A stretch of 8,901 nt of DNA, from contig PEWA01000055.1 of the NCBI GenBank assembly GCA_002780135.1, positions 716-9,616 on the forward strand. The letters are read 5' to 3'. Of this stretch, positions 1-6,993 are shown one piece after another. How positions within the stretch are numbered: the first letter of the stretch is position 1; each line of letters opens with the position of its first letter. The translations under genes were made by a program, and so were the position numbers. The notes beneath the pieces were generated by a model that saw nothing but the letters and a program-made list of their open reading frames with translations, made no database searches and was not told the origin of the DNA. The stretch is from Candidatus Shapirobacteria bacterium CG06_land_8_20_14_3_00_40_12 (GTDB lineage: Bacteria; Patescibacteriota; Microgenomatia; UBA12405).

Positions 1-27
1 AGAAAGAGGAATTTACATCTTATCTAG

Positions 28-414
28 GCAAGACCCTTAATATTTAACAAGGAAGTTAAATTTAACCCAAAAAAAATAGGTAAAGAAACGTCGGGGTCGG
101 CTAACAAATGGCTCGATTTTGAAATATTTAGTAGTGCGGAGGAATGCTTCCAAAAACTAAAAGAACAGGGTTATAAAATTTATGCGACAGTTTTGGACAA
201 AGAGGCAAGAGATCTCAGTTTGTCAGATTTCAGATATCAGAAAAAAGTGGCTATAGTATTGGGTAACGAGCACCGAGGATTATCGGAAGAAGCCATAAAG
301 ATGGCGGATGAAAAAATATATATTCCAATGCTGGGAATGGTGCAGAGTTTGAATTTGTCGGTGACGGCAGGAATTTGTATGTGGGAGTATGTGAGACAAC
401 GTCAAGGTTTATAA
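28..414 (+). CDS. TrmH-type tRNA (guanosine-2'-O)-methyltransferase, C-terminal part
   Basis: This is the C-terminal part of a SpoU/TrmH-family (SPOUT fold) methyltransferase, which moves a methyl group from S-adenosylmethionine to a ribose 2'-OH in RNA. Two family motifs are visible, numbering from the codon at 28: motif 2, VLGNEHRGLSEEAIKMAD at about residues 77-94, and motif 3, IPMLGMVQSLNLSV at about 99-112. Both form the knotted SAM site. The IPMxGMVQSLN wording and the final VRQRQ closely resemble E. coli TrmH (Gm18 of tRNA), as remembered, although the longer C-terminal tail of E. coli TrmH is missing. Motif 1, with the catalytic arginine, would lie left of the window. The frame is open only from 28: a TAG sits in frame at 25-27, and no credible start precedes a TTG at 193 that would cut the domain in half. 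The true gene therefore begins outside the window, and the first 36 bases carry a frame disturbance. The family call is firm; the exact tRNA target is inferred. Confidence 0.82.
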   Translation, partial: ARPLIFNKEVKFNPKKIGKETSGSANKWLDFEIFSSAEECFQKLKEQGYKIYATVLDKEARDLSLSDFRYQKKVAIVLGNEHRGLSEEAIKMADEKIYIPMLGMVQSLNLSVTAGICMWEYVRQRQGL

Positions 415-415
415 T
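410..415 (+). promoter_or_regulatory. Candidate -10 element for the desulforedoxin gene
   Basis: A consensus TATAAT lies across the stop codon of the trmH-like gene and ends 6 bases before the ATG at 422. At that distance transcription would start at or next to the start codon, giving a leaderless mRNA. I see no convincing -35 box. The TAA of the upstream stop supplies part of the hexamer, so chance is possible, but the same arrangement recurs at three other plus-strand genes here. Confidence 0.4.
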
Positions 416-421
416 TTGATT

Positions 422-544
422 ATGGCAGTGACAAAAATTGGAGAAAAATATTATTGCGCGGTCTGCGGTAATGAGGTGGCGGTGACTAAGGTTGGTGGCG
501 GGACATTGGTTTGTTGCGGACAGGCGATGATTTTAACGACCTAA
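422..544 (+). CDS. Desulforedoxin-like small metal-binding protein (40 aa)
   Basis: This is a tiny gene of 40 residues running from ATG at 422 to TAA at 542-544. The product has four cysteines, C12, C15, C31 and C32, in the pattern CxxC-x15-CC, followed by glycine. A GGGTLVCCG segment covers residues 25-33. Pattern and length match desulforedoxin, a protein of about 36 residues whose rubredoxin-type Fe(Cys)4 centre uses the same spacing, and also the N-terminal domain of desulfoferrodoxin. The likely role is cytoplasmic one-electron transfer, or simple metal binding, perhaps in oxygen or superoxide defence. No superoxide reductase domain follows it. The start lies 7 bases after the trmH-like stop, and the last 12 bases overlap the end of purB on the other strand. 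No clear Shine-Dalgarno site is present. The identification rests on the cysteine pattern and is strong for so short a protein; the redox partner is unknown. Confidence 0.85.
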   Translation: MAVTKIGEKYYCAVCGNEVAVTKVGGGTLVCCGQAMILTT

Positions 545-1972
545 ATTATCAACGATTTTAGACAATTTGGTGATTATGTTCCGGGTGATTTGGGGAGCAT
601 AGCCGGTGTAAGTTTCGGGGCTGATCTGACTAAGCTTTTTTTTGGTAGAAGAACCTGAAGATAATTGTTTGATCCAGGACTGAACATCGGTTTGGGTCAA
701 AATTTGGCCCCGGGAAAGATTTTTTAGTTGTTCATAGGCATCAGCTTGACCGGAAACCCGAAGCTGAGACTGAAGACCTTCAGAAATAATGGACCAGTCA
801 GCAGTTAATTCTGATTTTACCCGGTCGCGATTGGCCTCGATTCGGTTTAAGCCTTTAATAAGGGAAATAAGTGAGATGAGAGAATAGCCGAAAGGCAGAC
901 CAAGATTACGGTGGATGGTTTTGTCAACCAAATCACGTTGAAGCCAGGAAAGAGGTAATTGTCTGATCAGGCCCTCAAAAATCCAACTTGATAAAAGGGA
1001 ATTACCCTGGGAGTTTTCAAAATCAATCGGGTTGACTTTTTGGGGCATGGCTGAAGAACCATATTCGGTTTTGACGGCTTTGAGTTTGAGCCAGTTTAAG
1101 CCAATCATTAGCCTTAGGTCCTGACAAAAATCAATTGAAATAGTGTTGATCTGATGAAAGAGAGAGTAGAGTTGAACCTGGTGATCACGGGGCTCGATTT
1201 GGGTGGTATAGAGATTGGGCTCCAAACCAAGAGATTTAATAAAAGAAGTACTGAAATTGAGCCAGTTGATTTTGGGAAAGGCGGCAAAATGAGCCGCCAG
1301 ATTGCCAACGGCCCCGGTTAATTTACCGTAAGACCGAAAAGATTTAATCGTTTCAAATGTTTGGGCCAATCTAATACCAAAAAGAGCCAGTTCTTTGCCT
1401 AAAATGGTCGGAGCGGCAGGTTGAAGGTGGGTTTTACCGGGAATAACGACGTCGATATTTTCCGAAGAGAGCCTGATTATTTCATTCAATAATTTAATGG
1501 CTATGGGAATATATTCCTGTTTAACAAAAGAATCAGTTAAAAGAGCCCGGGCGGTGTCATCAATATCGTTGGTGGTTAAACCCCAGTGAATCCAACCGTG
1601 GTTGACTAAATCAAGAAGAGTGCTGTTTGATAAAAGAACTTTAAAAATATTATTGGCGGCAATCAGATCATGTCTGGTTTCAGCTTCTATACTCCTGATT
1701 TGCTGATAGACTGATGAGTTTATTTGGGTATGAAGATCAAGAAGGGTGTTTCTTTCGGCAGAACTTAGTGGTCTGATAATTTTAGATTCGGAGAGAGCAA
1801 TGAGATATCGGGATTCGAGTCCAATCCGACCACGGACCATGGCTTCGTCGCCAAAATAACGACCAATGGTGGTCCCAACTTCCTGCCAAAGCCGACCGTC
1901 AAGATTGGAAATAGCAGTCCCCTCCCGAAGGGTGATATCAGCAGGGTTAAGTTGAAATTGGGGTTTGACCAT
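533..1972 (-). CDS. purB: Adenylosuccinate lyase
   Basis: PurB cleaves adenylosuccinate to AMP and fumarate. In cells with full purine synthesis it also cleaves SAICAR. The 479-residue product belongs to the fumarase/aspartase superfamily. The signature loop GSSAMPQKVNPIDFENSQGN at about residues 305-324 carries the catalytic serine (306 or 307), and PGKTHLQPAAPT at about 178-189 carries the catalytic histidine (182). Further conserved stretches are ETRHDL (about 98-103), GLTTNDIDDTA (131-141) and LQRDLVDKTIHRNLG (344-358). The C-terminal half follows the E. coli PurB type closely, and the length is near the usual 430-480. ATG at 1972 comes one base after the purA stop on the same strand, so translation is probably coupled to purA. 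The 3' end overlaps the converging desulforedoxin gene by 12 bases. Without other de novo purine genes in view, its likely job is the second IMP-to-AMP step. Confidence 0.96.
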   Translation of the reverse strand: MVKPQFQLNPADITLREGTAISNLDGRLWQEVGTTIGRYFGDEAMVRGRIGLESRYLIALSESKIIRPLSSAERNTLLDLHTQINSSVYQQIRSIEAETRHDLIAANNIFKVLLSNSTLLDLVNHGWIHWGLTTNDIDDTARALLTDSFVKQEYIPIAIKLLNEIIRLSSENIDVVIPGKTHLQPAAPTILGKELALFGIRLAQTFETIKSFRSYGKLTGAVGNLAAHFAAFPKINWLNFSTSFIKSLGLEPNLYTTQIEPRDHQVQLYSLFHQINTISIDFCQDLRLMIGLNWLKLKAVKTEYGSSAMPQKVNPIDFENSQGNSLLSSWIFEGLIRQLPLSWLQRDLVDKTIHRNLGLPFGYSLISLISLIKGLNRIEANRDRVKSELTADWSIISEGLQSQLRVSGQADAYEQLKNLSRGQILTQTDVQSWIKQLSSGSSTKKKLSQISPETYTGYAPQITRNIITKLSKIVDNLGR

Positions 1973-1973
1973 A

Positions 1974-3320
1974 TTATCTTAAAATTACAGCATTTTGGTG
2001 TTGGCCAACACCAATAAAAGTAATATTTCGCCTGAGTTGTTTTTCAATAAAAAGAACGTATTTTTGGGCATTAACCGGTAAATCTTTAAAATTCCGGATA
2101 CTACTGATGTCTTCTTTCCAGCCGGGCAGGTGGTGATAAATAGCCTTTACCTGAAATAATGTTTGGGCATCAGGATGGGGAATAGCAGAATATTTTTTAC
2201 CTTGGAACTGGTAAGCAACACAAAGAGGAATGGTGTTAAAACCCGAAAGAACATCCAGTTTGGTCAGGGCGATTTCGTCAGACGGGTCAACTCCGGCAAC
2301 ATTGAGTCCGTAGCGAATTAAGGGAAGATCGATGGGTCCACAGCGTCGGGGGCGGCCGGATCGGGCTCCCATTTCACTACCTTTTTGTCTTAGCAGGTTG
2401 CCAAAAATTTCACTATCTTCGGTGGGCATGGGACCACCACCTACCCGGGTTTGATAGGCCTTGGTAGCTACTAAAATCCGTTTGAGACTACGGACGGTTT
2501 TGCCGCCAAAAGAACGATAGATGGCTCCGAGAGCGACATTGACACCGGTGGTGTAAGGCCAGGAACCATGGCTGATATCCAACATGGCTCCATGAGAATC
2601 TTCAAAAACAATTTTTTTATCGGAATTGATGGCTTTCCAAATATAGGCGATAGTGTCCTGAAGATATGGTTTAAAAAATTGTCCGTAATCCCGGTAATCT
2701 TTAATGATTTGTTTTGAATCCAACTGTTGATCAACCTGACTAGCGTGGCCGGTTTTTCGCTTGACTTCCTGAGCCATTTGTTTGATTAAGACTTCCTGAT
2801 TAGCCAGCTCATCGAGAAGTTTTTCCTGCCATTGACGGTCATATAAATCAAGAAGGCGGAGTCCGCAGCGGTTGACCCGGTCGCTATAGGTCCAACCAAC
2901 CCCAAGATGAAGTGAGCCAATAGCCAGGTGGTCTTTGGCTTCTTCGGAAAGAGCGTCTCTGATTTTATGCCAAGGCATAATTAAATGAGAATTAGGGTCG
3001 AGAATAAAAGTGGCCGGAGAGATTTTAAAACCCTGATCGTTAAGGGTTTCAATTTCATTTTTAAGGAAGGTTAAATTAATGACAACCTCCGGCCCAATAA
3101 GATTCATGGTTTGGGGATTAGTGATGGTGCTGGGAATATAGCCGAGAGAGAATTTACCTTTGTCGGTAACTATGGTATGGCCGGCATTGTTGCCACCAAT
3201 GATTTTGGCGCCGATATCGGCCTGGAGGTAACTAACACATTTACCTTTGCCACTATCACCCCAACCAACATCAGTTAAAAGAATCGAACCTTTGGACCAG
3301 TTTTTGAAAATTGATTTCAT
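1974..3320 (-). CDS. purA: Adenylosuccinate synthetase, divergent
   Basis: PurA joins aspartate to IMP using GTP to give adenylosuccinate, the first committed step to AMP. The 448-residue product has the N-terminal loop VGWGDSGKGK (18-27) with the catalytic aspartate D22, GGNNAGHT (42-49) with catalytic H48, the segment FEDSHGAMLDISHGSWPY (239-256), TRVGGGPMPTE (291-301), an SGRPRR loop (321-326) and the guanine-binding LTKLDVLSG (352-360). Family and fold are therefore clear. Several places differ from E. coli PurA as remembered: WGDEGKGK reads WGDSGKGK, GTTGRGIGPAY reads GSLHLGVGWTY (135-145), and the IMP-contacting glutamine of EGAQG is H243 (EDSHG). D22 and H48 argue that it is still active. 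ATG at 3320 lies 12 bases from the start of the divergent Nudix gene, and no Shine-Dalgarno site is visible. purB follows one base after the stop, forming a two-gene operon. A changed substrate cannot be excluded. Confidence 0.94.
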   Translation of the reverse strand: MKSIFKNWSKGSILLTDVGWGDSGKGKCVSYLQADIGAKIIGGNNAGHTIVTDKGKFSLGYIPSTITNPQTMNLIGPEVVINLTFLKNEIETLNDQGFKISPATFILDPNSHLIMPWHKIRDALSEEAKDHLAIGSLHLGVGWTYSDRVNRCGLRLLDLYDRQWQEKLLDELANQEVLIKQMAQEVKRKTGHASQVDQQLDSKQIIKDYRDYGQFFKPYLQDTIAYIWKAINSDKKIVFEDSHGAMLDISHGSWPYTTGVNVALGAIYRSFGGKTVRSLKRILVATKAYQTRVGGGPMPTEDSEIFGNLLRQKGSEMGARSGRPRRCGPIDLPLIRYGLNVAGVDPSDEIALTKLDVLSGFNTIPLCVAYQFQGKKYSAIPHPDAQTLFQVKAIYHHLPGWKEDISSIRNFKDLPVNAQKYVLFIEKQLRRNITFIGVGQHQNAVILR

Positions 3321-3321
3321 G

Positions 3322-3327
3322 TAAAAT
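3322..3327 (+). promoter_or_regulatory. Candidate -10 element for the Nudix gene, possibly shared with purA
   Basis: TAAAAT sits in the 12-base gap between the divergent purA and Nudix starts, 5 bases before the GTG at 3333, a distance that suits a leaderless transcript. Read on the other strand, the overlapping bases 3328-3323 give TATTTT, also -10-like, so the element may act in both directions. Transcription toward purA from it would, however, start inside the purA start codon. No clear -35 box is seen on the plus strand. Confidence 0.35.
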
Positions 3328-3331
3328 AGCT

Positions 3332-3350
3332 TGTGTTAAAAATTAACGCA
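3332..3350. promoter_or_regulatory. Imperfect palindrome, possible operator between purA and the Nudix gene
   Basis: TGTGTTAA, a 3-base AAA spacer and TTAACGCA form a 19-base inverted repeat whose arms pair at 7 of 8 positions. It covers the GTG start of the Nudix gene and lies directly upstream of purA on the other strand. Its TGTG..CGCA outer bases recall sites bound by dimeric Crp/Fnr proteins, and such a regulator is encoded farther down the same gene series. The role is inferred from position and symmetry only. Confidence 0.3.
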
Positions 3351-3857
3351 CCTAATTATCTTTACTGTCCTTTTTGTAAAAGTCAACTGGCGCAAAGGGA
3401 AGATGAAGAAATAATAAGAAAGTATTGTCCTAAGTGCCTTTGGGTTTATTATCCCCAAGCTTTTGATTCGGTGGCGGCAGTTATTACCAGAAACGGAAAA
3501 ATGTTGATGGTTAAAAGAATAAGAGAACCATTTAAAAACAGCTGGATGTTTCCCGGCGGTTTTATTGAATTTGGAGAACATCCTGAAGATACGCTAAAAC
3601 GAGAGGTAAAAGAAGAATGCGGTTTGAAGATATTACAAAGCAAATTAATAGAGGTGGTACAAACTAGTGATGACTTCCGGGCACCGGGAAATTTAGTGTT
3701 TTTTTATAAAGTAAAAACATCGGGAAGAAAGATAAAAACTGATAATGAAGAGAATAGTGATATCCGGTGGTTTGGGATTAAAAAGGCGCCGAAAATTGGC
3801 TGGAAATCGCAGAAATATATTTTAAAAAAATTTTTCCTTGACAGTAAAGAGGAATAA
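3333..3857 (+). CDS. Nudix hydrolase with N-terminal zinc ribbon
   Basis: Nudix enzymes hydrolyse nucleoside diphosphates linked to another group, such as NADH, ADP-ribose or oxidised nucleotides. The complete Nudix box Gx5Ex7REUxEExGU is at residues 76-98 (G76, E82, R90, E91, E94, E95, G97), so metal binding and catalysis should be intact. Before it, C12, C15, C32 and C35 form two CPxC knuckles of a zinc ribbon, as in the NADH pyrophosphatase (NudC) group. At 174 residues the protein is shorter than NudC and has the ribbon directly ahead of the catalytic domain, so it is better called NudC-like than NudC. The GTG start at 3333 is preferred because the ribbon begins only ten residues later and the purA start is just 12 bases away. 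The stop is 15 bases before the flavoprotein gene, suggesting an operon. The substrate is not predictable from what I see. Confidence 0.9.
   Translation: MLKINAPNYLYCPFCKSQLAQREDEEIIRKYCPKCLWVYYPQAFDSVAAVITRNGKMLMVKRIREPFKNSWMFPGGFIEFGEHPEDTLKREVKEECGLKILQSKLIEVVQTSDDFRAPGNLVFFYKVKTSGRKIKTDNEENSDIRWFGIKKAPKIGWKSQKYILKKFFLDSKEE
3355..3386 (-). promoter_or_regulatory. Weak candidate promoter for purA-purB
   Basis: Read on the minus strand, TTGACT (3386-3381) is followed by TAAAGA (3364-3359, spacing 16) and GATAAT (3360-3355, spacing 20). Either could be a -10 box for purA, giving a leader of roughly 30 bases or more before the ATG at 3320. The -35 part lies inside the Nudix coding region. Neither pairing has both good boxes and ideal spacing, so this is tentative. 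Confidence 0.2.
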
Positions 3858-3858
3858 G

Positions 3859-3864
3859 GATAAT
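3859..3864 (+). promoter_or_regulatory. Candidate -10 element or SD region before the flavoprotein gene
   Basis: GATAAT ends 8 bases before the GTG at 3873 and could start a leaderless transcript. The overlapping AAGGA at 3856-3860 could instead be a Shine-Dalgarno site, but its 12-base spacing is long. The two readings compete, and the site alone does not decide between them. Confidence 0.25.
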
Positions 3865-3872
3865 GTTTACAA

Positions 3873-5258
3873 GTGAGTTTTAAAAAGTACGACGGGGTGA
3901 TAGTTGGAACCGGACCGGCGGGTATTTTTACAGCTTTGGAACTAGTTAAAAGCAATCAAAAAATATTATTGTTAGACAAAGGCAAAAGCCTTGAAGACAG
4001 GGTAAAACAAGGGGTGAGGGATGTGGGGAGCGGTTGGGGCGGGAGTGGGGCATATTCGGACGGAAAACTAAACATTTCAACTACAGCAATCGGAGTAAAA
4101 ATTACCGATTACCTGAAAGAAGAAGACTTTGTCAGACTGGTGTTAAAAGCTGATCAGATCTGGGTAAAATATGGAGCACCGAAGAAGTTATACGGCACGG
4201 ATCAAAGGAAAATAGCAATGATTGAAAAAGCATTAAAAAAAACCCGATTGGAAATCAAGATCAGCCCTATCCGCCACATCGGGACCGGAAGAACATTTGA
4301 GGTGTTAGAAAAGATGTATGACCACTTAAGGCAAAATATGGAAATCAAGTTTGAGGCTGAGGTGGAAGAAATATTGGTAGACGAGCAAAAAAAAGTAAGA
4401 GGGGTACGGTTGAGGGGAGAAAAAGAAATTTTGGCATCATGGGTGGTGGTAGCTCCGGGCAGATGCGGAAGTGGTTGGTTTACTGGGGAAGTGGAAAAAA
4501 TGGGCTTAAAAAAAATCATTCACCCGGTGGAAATCGGAGTAAGGGTGGAAGTACCGGCTAAAGTAATGAAAAAGGTAACCGATGTATTATACGAAGCAAA
4601 AATTTCGTATCGAACAAAAACTTTTGACGATTTTGTGAGAACTTTTTGTATGTGCCCGAATGGTTTTGTAACTGACGAAGTGGTAGGAGTTAATGGTCAT
4701 CCGGTAATAAGTGTTAATGGTCATACCTTCAGTGACCGTAAATCGAATAACACAAATTTCGCTCTGTTGGTTAAAAATTCTTTTACTCAACCGTTTAATC
4801 AACCAAACTTATACGGGTCCTATGTTACCGGACTGGCCAATTTACTATCAGGGGGTGTCTTGGTCCAAAGGCTGGGCGATTTACTGGCCGGGAGAAGATC
4901 AACAGTAGAGAGGATAAAAAGTGGCCAAGTAAAACCCAGTTTAAACACGGCGGTACCGGGCGACTTGGCTTTTTCACTACCATACCGCCACCTAAGTAAT
5001 CTCCTGGAAATGCTAAAAGAAATGGATAAATTAGCGCCGGGAATATTTTCATTTGATACACTACTGTACGGGAATGAAGTTAAATTTTTCTCGGCCGGAC
5101 CATCTTTAAGTCCATGTTTGGAAACTGAAATAAAAAATTTATTTGCCTGCGGTGACGGAGCAGGAGTGAGTGCCAATTTGCTTCATGCGGCAGTAACCGG
5201 ACTTAGGGTAGGAGAAGAAATAAATAAAAGGTTTTATGAAAAAAACTTGGAAACTTGA
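3873..5258 (+). CDS. FAD-dependent dehydrogenase, COG2509-like
   Basis: This is a cytoplasmic flavoprotein of 461 residues. An N-terminal Rossmann dinucleotide-binding motif GTGPAG (12-17) and the acidic end of the second strand, LLLDKG (32-37), mark FAD binding. GGSGAYSDGKL (56-66), FCMCPNGFV (258-266) with C259 and C261 as a CxC pair, VNGH (281-284), SGGVLVQRLGDLLAGRR (326-342) and a C-terminal GDGAG (427-431) are family features. They match the uncharacterised 'FAD-dependent dehydrogenase' group COG2509 as I know it. The reaction is unknown; the paired cysteines and flavin suggest oxidation-reduction, and a thiol role is possible. The GTG start at 3873 places the flavin motif at the normal distance from the N-terminus, and an ATG ten bases earlier is out of frame and soon stops. 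The last 23 bases overlap pepF in another frame. Family assignment is firm, function open. Confidence 0.88.
   Translation: MSFKKYDGVIVGTGPAGIFTALELVKSNQKILLLDKGKSLEDRVKQGVRDVGSGWGGSGAYSDGKLNISTTAIGVKITDYLKEEDFVRLVLKADQIWVKYGAPKKLYGTDQRKIAMIEKALKKTRLEIKISPIRHIGTGRTFEVLEKMYDHLRQNMEIKFEAEVEEILVDEQKKVRGVRLRGEKEILASWVVVAPGRCGSGWFTGEVEKMGLKKIIHPVEIGVRVEVPAKVMKKVTDVLYEAKISYRTKTFDDFVRTFCMCPNGFVTDEVVGVNGHPVISVNGHTFSDRKSNNTNFALLVKNSFTQPFNQPNLYGSYVTGLANLLSGGVLVQRLGDLLAGRRSTVERIKSGQVKPSLNTAVPGDLAFSLPYRHLSNLLEMLKEMDKLAPGIFSFDTLLYGNEVKFFSAGPSLSPCLETEIKNLFACGDGAGVSANLLHAAVTGLRVGEEINKRFYEKNLET
5227..5231 (+). promoter_or_regulatory. Short Shine-Dalgarno-like site for pepF
   Basis: AAAGG lies 4 bases before the pepF ATG at 5236, within the end of the flavoprotein gene. 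The spacing is slightly short, but this is one of the few recognisable ribosome sites in the window, and it supports the overlapping start. Confidence 0.35.
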
Positions 5259-6993
5259 TGATATTTTACCGATAGGTCAATTTGGTAATTTATATAGGGA
5301 AATTGAAAATGATTTGGAAAAAATGAGGAAATATGTCGGCGAGTTAAAGCCTGATATCTCGAAAGAAAAATTTAAAGAGATTCTGGAATTTTCAGAAGAA
5401 GAGGAAGAAAAAATGGCGAGACTCGGTGGTTTGCCGGGATTGATGGAAGCGGTTAACCAAAAAGATGCTGAAGCGAAGTTATTAAAATCAAAGGTAGAAA
5501 ATTTAGCCCTAAGATGGAGCGAGGTGGGAATAAAAATGTCGTTGTGGATTAAAGGCAAGAGGAAACCAAAATTAGACGATAAAAATGCCAAAAGAATTTT
5601 TGGGGTGATAACTGATTTGGAATACGGACTAAAACGAAGCCGATTGTTGGCTAAATATAGTCTCCCGGAGCATGAGGAAAACATAATTGTTAATAAGGAC
5701 GTCAACGGCATGGGGGTGCTAGAGGAACTAAGGGAAATGATATCGGCGGAGATGGAATACGAGATAGAAATAGACGGAAAAAAGAAATTAATAAAAACCC
5801 AGTCGGAATTACTGGCACTGGTTTATGACCCAAGGGATGAGGTGAGAAGAGTGGCTTATCAGGCACTACTTTTAAAACAAAAAGAAAATTTACCGAAGTT
5901 TTTTGCCATATATCAAGCCGTAATTAAGGATTGGAATTATGAGATGAAACTCCGGGGGTACAAAAGTGCGATAGCAGTGAGAAACCTAGCTAATGATATC
6001 CCGGATGAGGCGGTGGAGGAACTACTTGGTAGCTGCAGTAAAAACAGAGGTATTTTTCAGGAATATTTTATATGGAAGGCAAAAGAATTAGGGAAAGAAA
6101 AACTTGAGAGAAGTGATGTGTATGCACCGATTGTTAAAAAGGAAAAAAAATATACAATCGAAGAGACTAAGGAATTGGTGCTGGGAAGTCTCTCCCAATT
6201 TTCGGATAAATTTTATAAATTCGGTAAAGAATTGATTGAGGGGCAACAGATTGACTGGATGCCAAAAACAGATAAAAGAAGTGGGGCTTTTTGTGCCACC
6301 ATATCGCCAAAAATTAAACCATATATAATGCTGAATTTCACCGGAAAACAGCGGGATGTGTCAACTCTAGCCCACGAGGCAGGACACGGAATTCATTCGA
6401 TGTATGCGGCAGGTCACTATCCCTCAACCCAAAATGCCAGCTTACCACTGGCGGAAACGGCCTCGACTTTGGCGGAAATGATATTGTTTGAGGAAATTCT
6501 TTTAAGGGAAAAAGATGGGGAAATTAGGAAGGCAATGCTCTCCGATAAAATGGCTGATGCTTATGCCACGGTCTGCCGCCAAAATTATTTTATATTGTTT
6601 GAAAAAGAAGCCCACAAAAAGGTTCCCCAAGGGTTAAGGGCCGAAGATTTGTCAGATTTATATTTTAAAAACCTAAAAGATCAATTTGGAGAAAGTGTTT
6701 TAGTATCACCGAATTTTCGATATGAGTGGTCATATATTTCCCATATTTTTGCCAGTCCTTTTTATTGTTATGCCTATAATTTCGGGGAATTGTTGAGCTT
6801 AGGATTGTACGCCAGATATAAAAAAGATCCGAAAATTTGGCGGGGACGAATTGAAAGGATATTGGAGGTGGGAGGAAGTAAAAATCCGAATGAGATGTTG
6901 AGGAGTGTGGGAATTGATATCCGGCGTCCCGGTTTTTTTCAGGAAAGTTTTGATATTATTGCCGGATGGCAAAAACAATTGACAAAAATATGA
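5236..6993 (+). CDS. pepF: Oligoendopeptidase F, M3 family zinc metallopeptidase
   Basis: This is a cytoplasmic zinc peptidase of 585 residues that cuts short peptides, probably ones taken up or left by protein turnover. The zinc motif HEAGH is at 380-384 (ligands H380 and H384, catalytic E381), and E407 in LAETASTLAE is the expected third ligand. ISHIFASPFYCYAYNFGE (501-518) is the typical substrate-binding stretch with histidine and tyrosines. The N-terminal WKLDDILP (5-12) corresponds to the usual opening of PepF, which supports the ATG at 5236. The length is normal for the M3B subfamily, and there is no signal peptide or membrane segment. The gene begins inside the flavoprotein gene (23-base overlap) and its TGA overlaps the likely start of the regulator gene as ATGA, so it sits in the middle of an operon. 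Its substrates cannot be told from sequence. Confidence 0.95.
   Translation: MKKTWKLDDILPIGQFGNLYREIENDLEKMRKYVGELKPDISKEKFKEILEFSEEEEEKMARLGGLPGLMEAVNQKDAEAKLLKSKVENLALRWSEVGIKMSLWIKGKRKPKLDDKNAKRIFGVITDLEYGLKRSRLLAKYSLPEHEENIIVNKDVNGMGVLEELREMISAEMEYEIEIDGKKKLIKTQSELLALVYDPRDEVRRVAYQALLLKQKENLPKFFAIYQAVIKDWNYEMKLRGYKSAIAVRNLANDIPDEAVEELLGSCSKNRGIFQEYFIWKAKELGKEKLERSDVYAPIVKKEKKYTIEETKELVLGSLSQFSDKFYKFGKELIEGQQIDWMPKTDKRSGAFCATISPKIKPYIMLNFTGKQRDVSTLAHEAGHGIHSMYAAGHYPSTQNASLPLAETASTLAEMILFEEILLREKDGEIRKAMLSDKMADAYATVCRQNYFILFEKEAHKKVPQGLRAEDLSDLYFKNLKDQFGESVLVSPNFRYEWSYISHIFASPFYCYAYNFGELLSLGLYARYKKDPKIWRGRIERILEVGGSKNPNEMLRSVGIDIRRPGFFQESFDIIAGWQKQLTKI

Noticed and set aside
193..414. A separate 73-residue protein starting at TTG 193
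   Set aside because: The frame upstream to position 28 aligns with TrmH proteins without a break, so TTG 193 lies inside the methyltransferase domain and is not a start.
520..560. Shared bidirectional terminator between the desulforedoxin gene and purB
   Set aside because: The genes overlap, and I could find no stable stem with a T-run on either strand in this stretch.
1974..3320. PurZ-like phage enzyme for 2-aminoadenine DNA
   Set aside because: The altered IMP pocket raised this idea, but the catalytic aspartate of the GWGD motif, which as I recall is replaced in PurZ, is present here. The neighbours are cellular housekeeping genes, not phage genes.
4689..4724. Direct repeat GTTAATGGTCAT, 24 bases apart, in the flavoprotein gene
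   Set aside because: The two copies encode VNGH and a similar NGH segment within a conserved part of the family. Only two short copies exist, and there is no sign of an expanding or functional DNA repeat.
5256..5261. TGA read as glycine (alternative code 25)
   Set aside because: Two consecutive TGA codons follow the natural end of the flavoprotein, and pepF also ends in TGA exactly at the family's expected length. TGA behaves as a stop.
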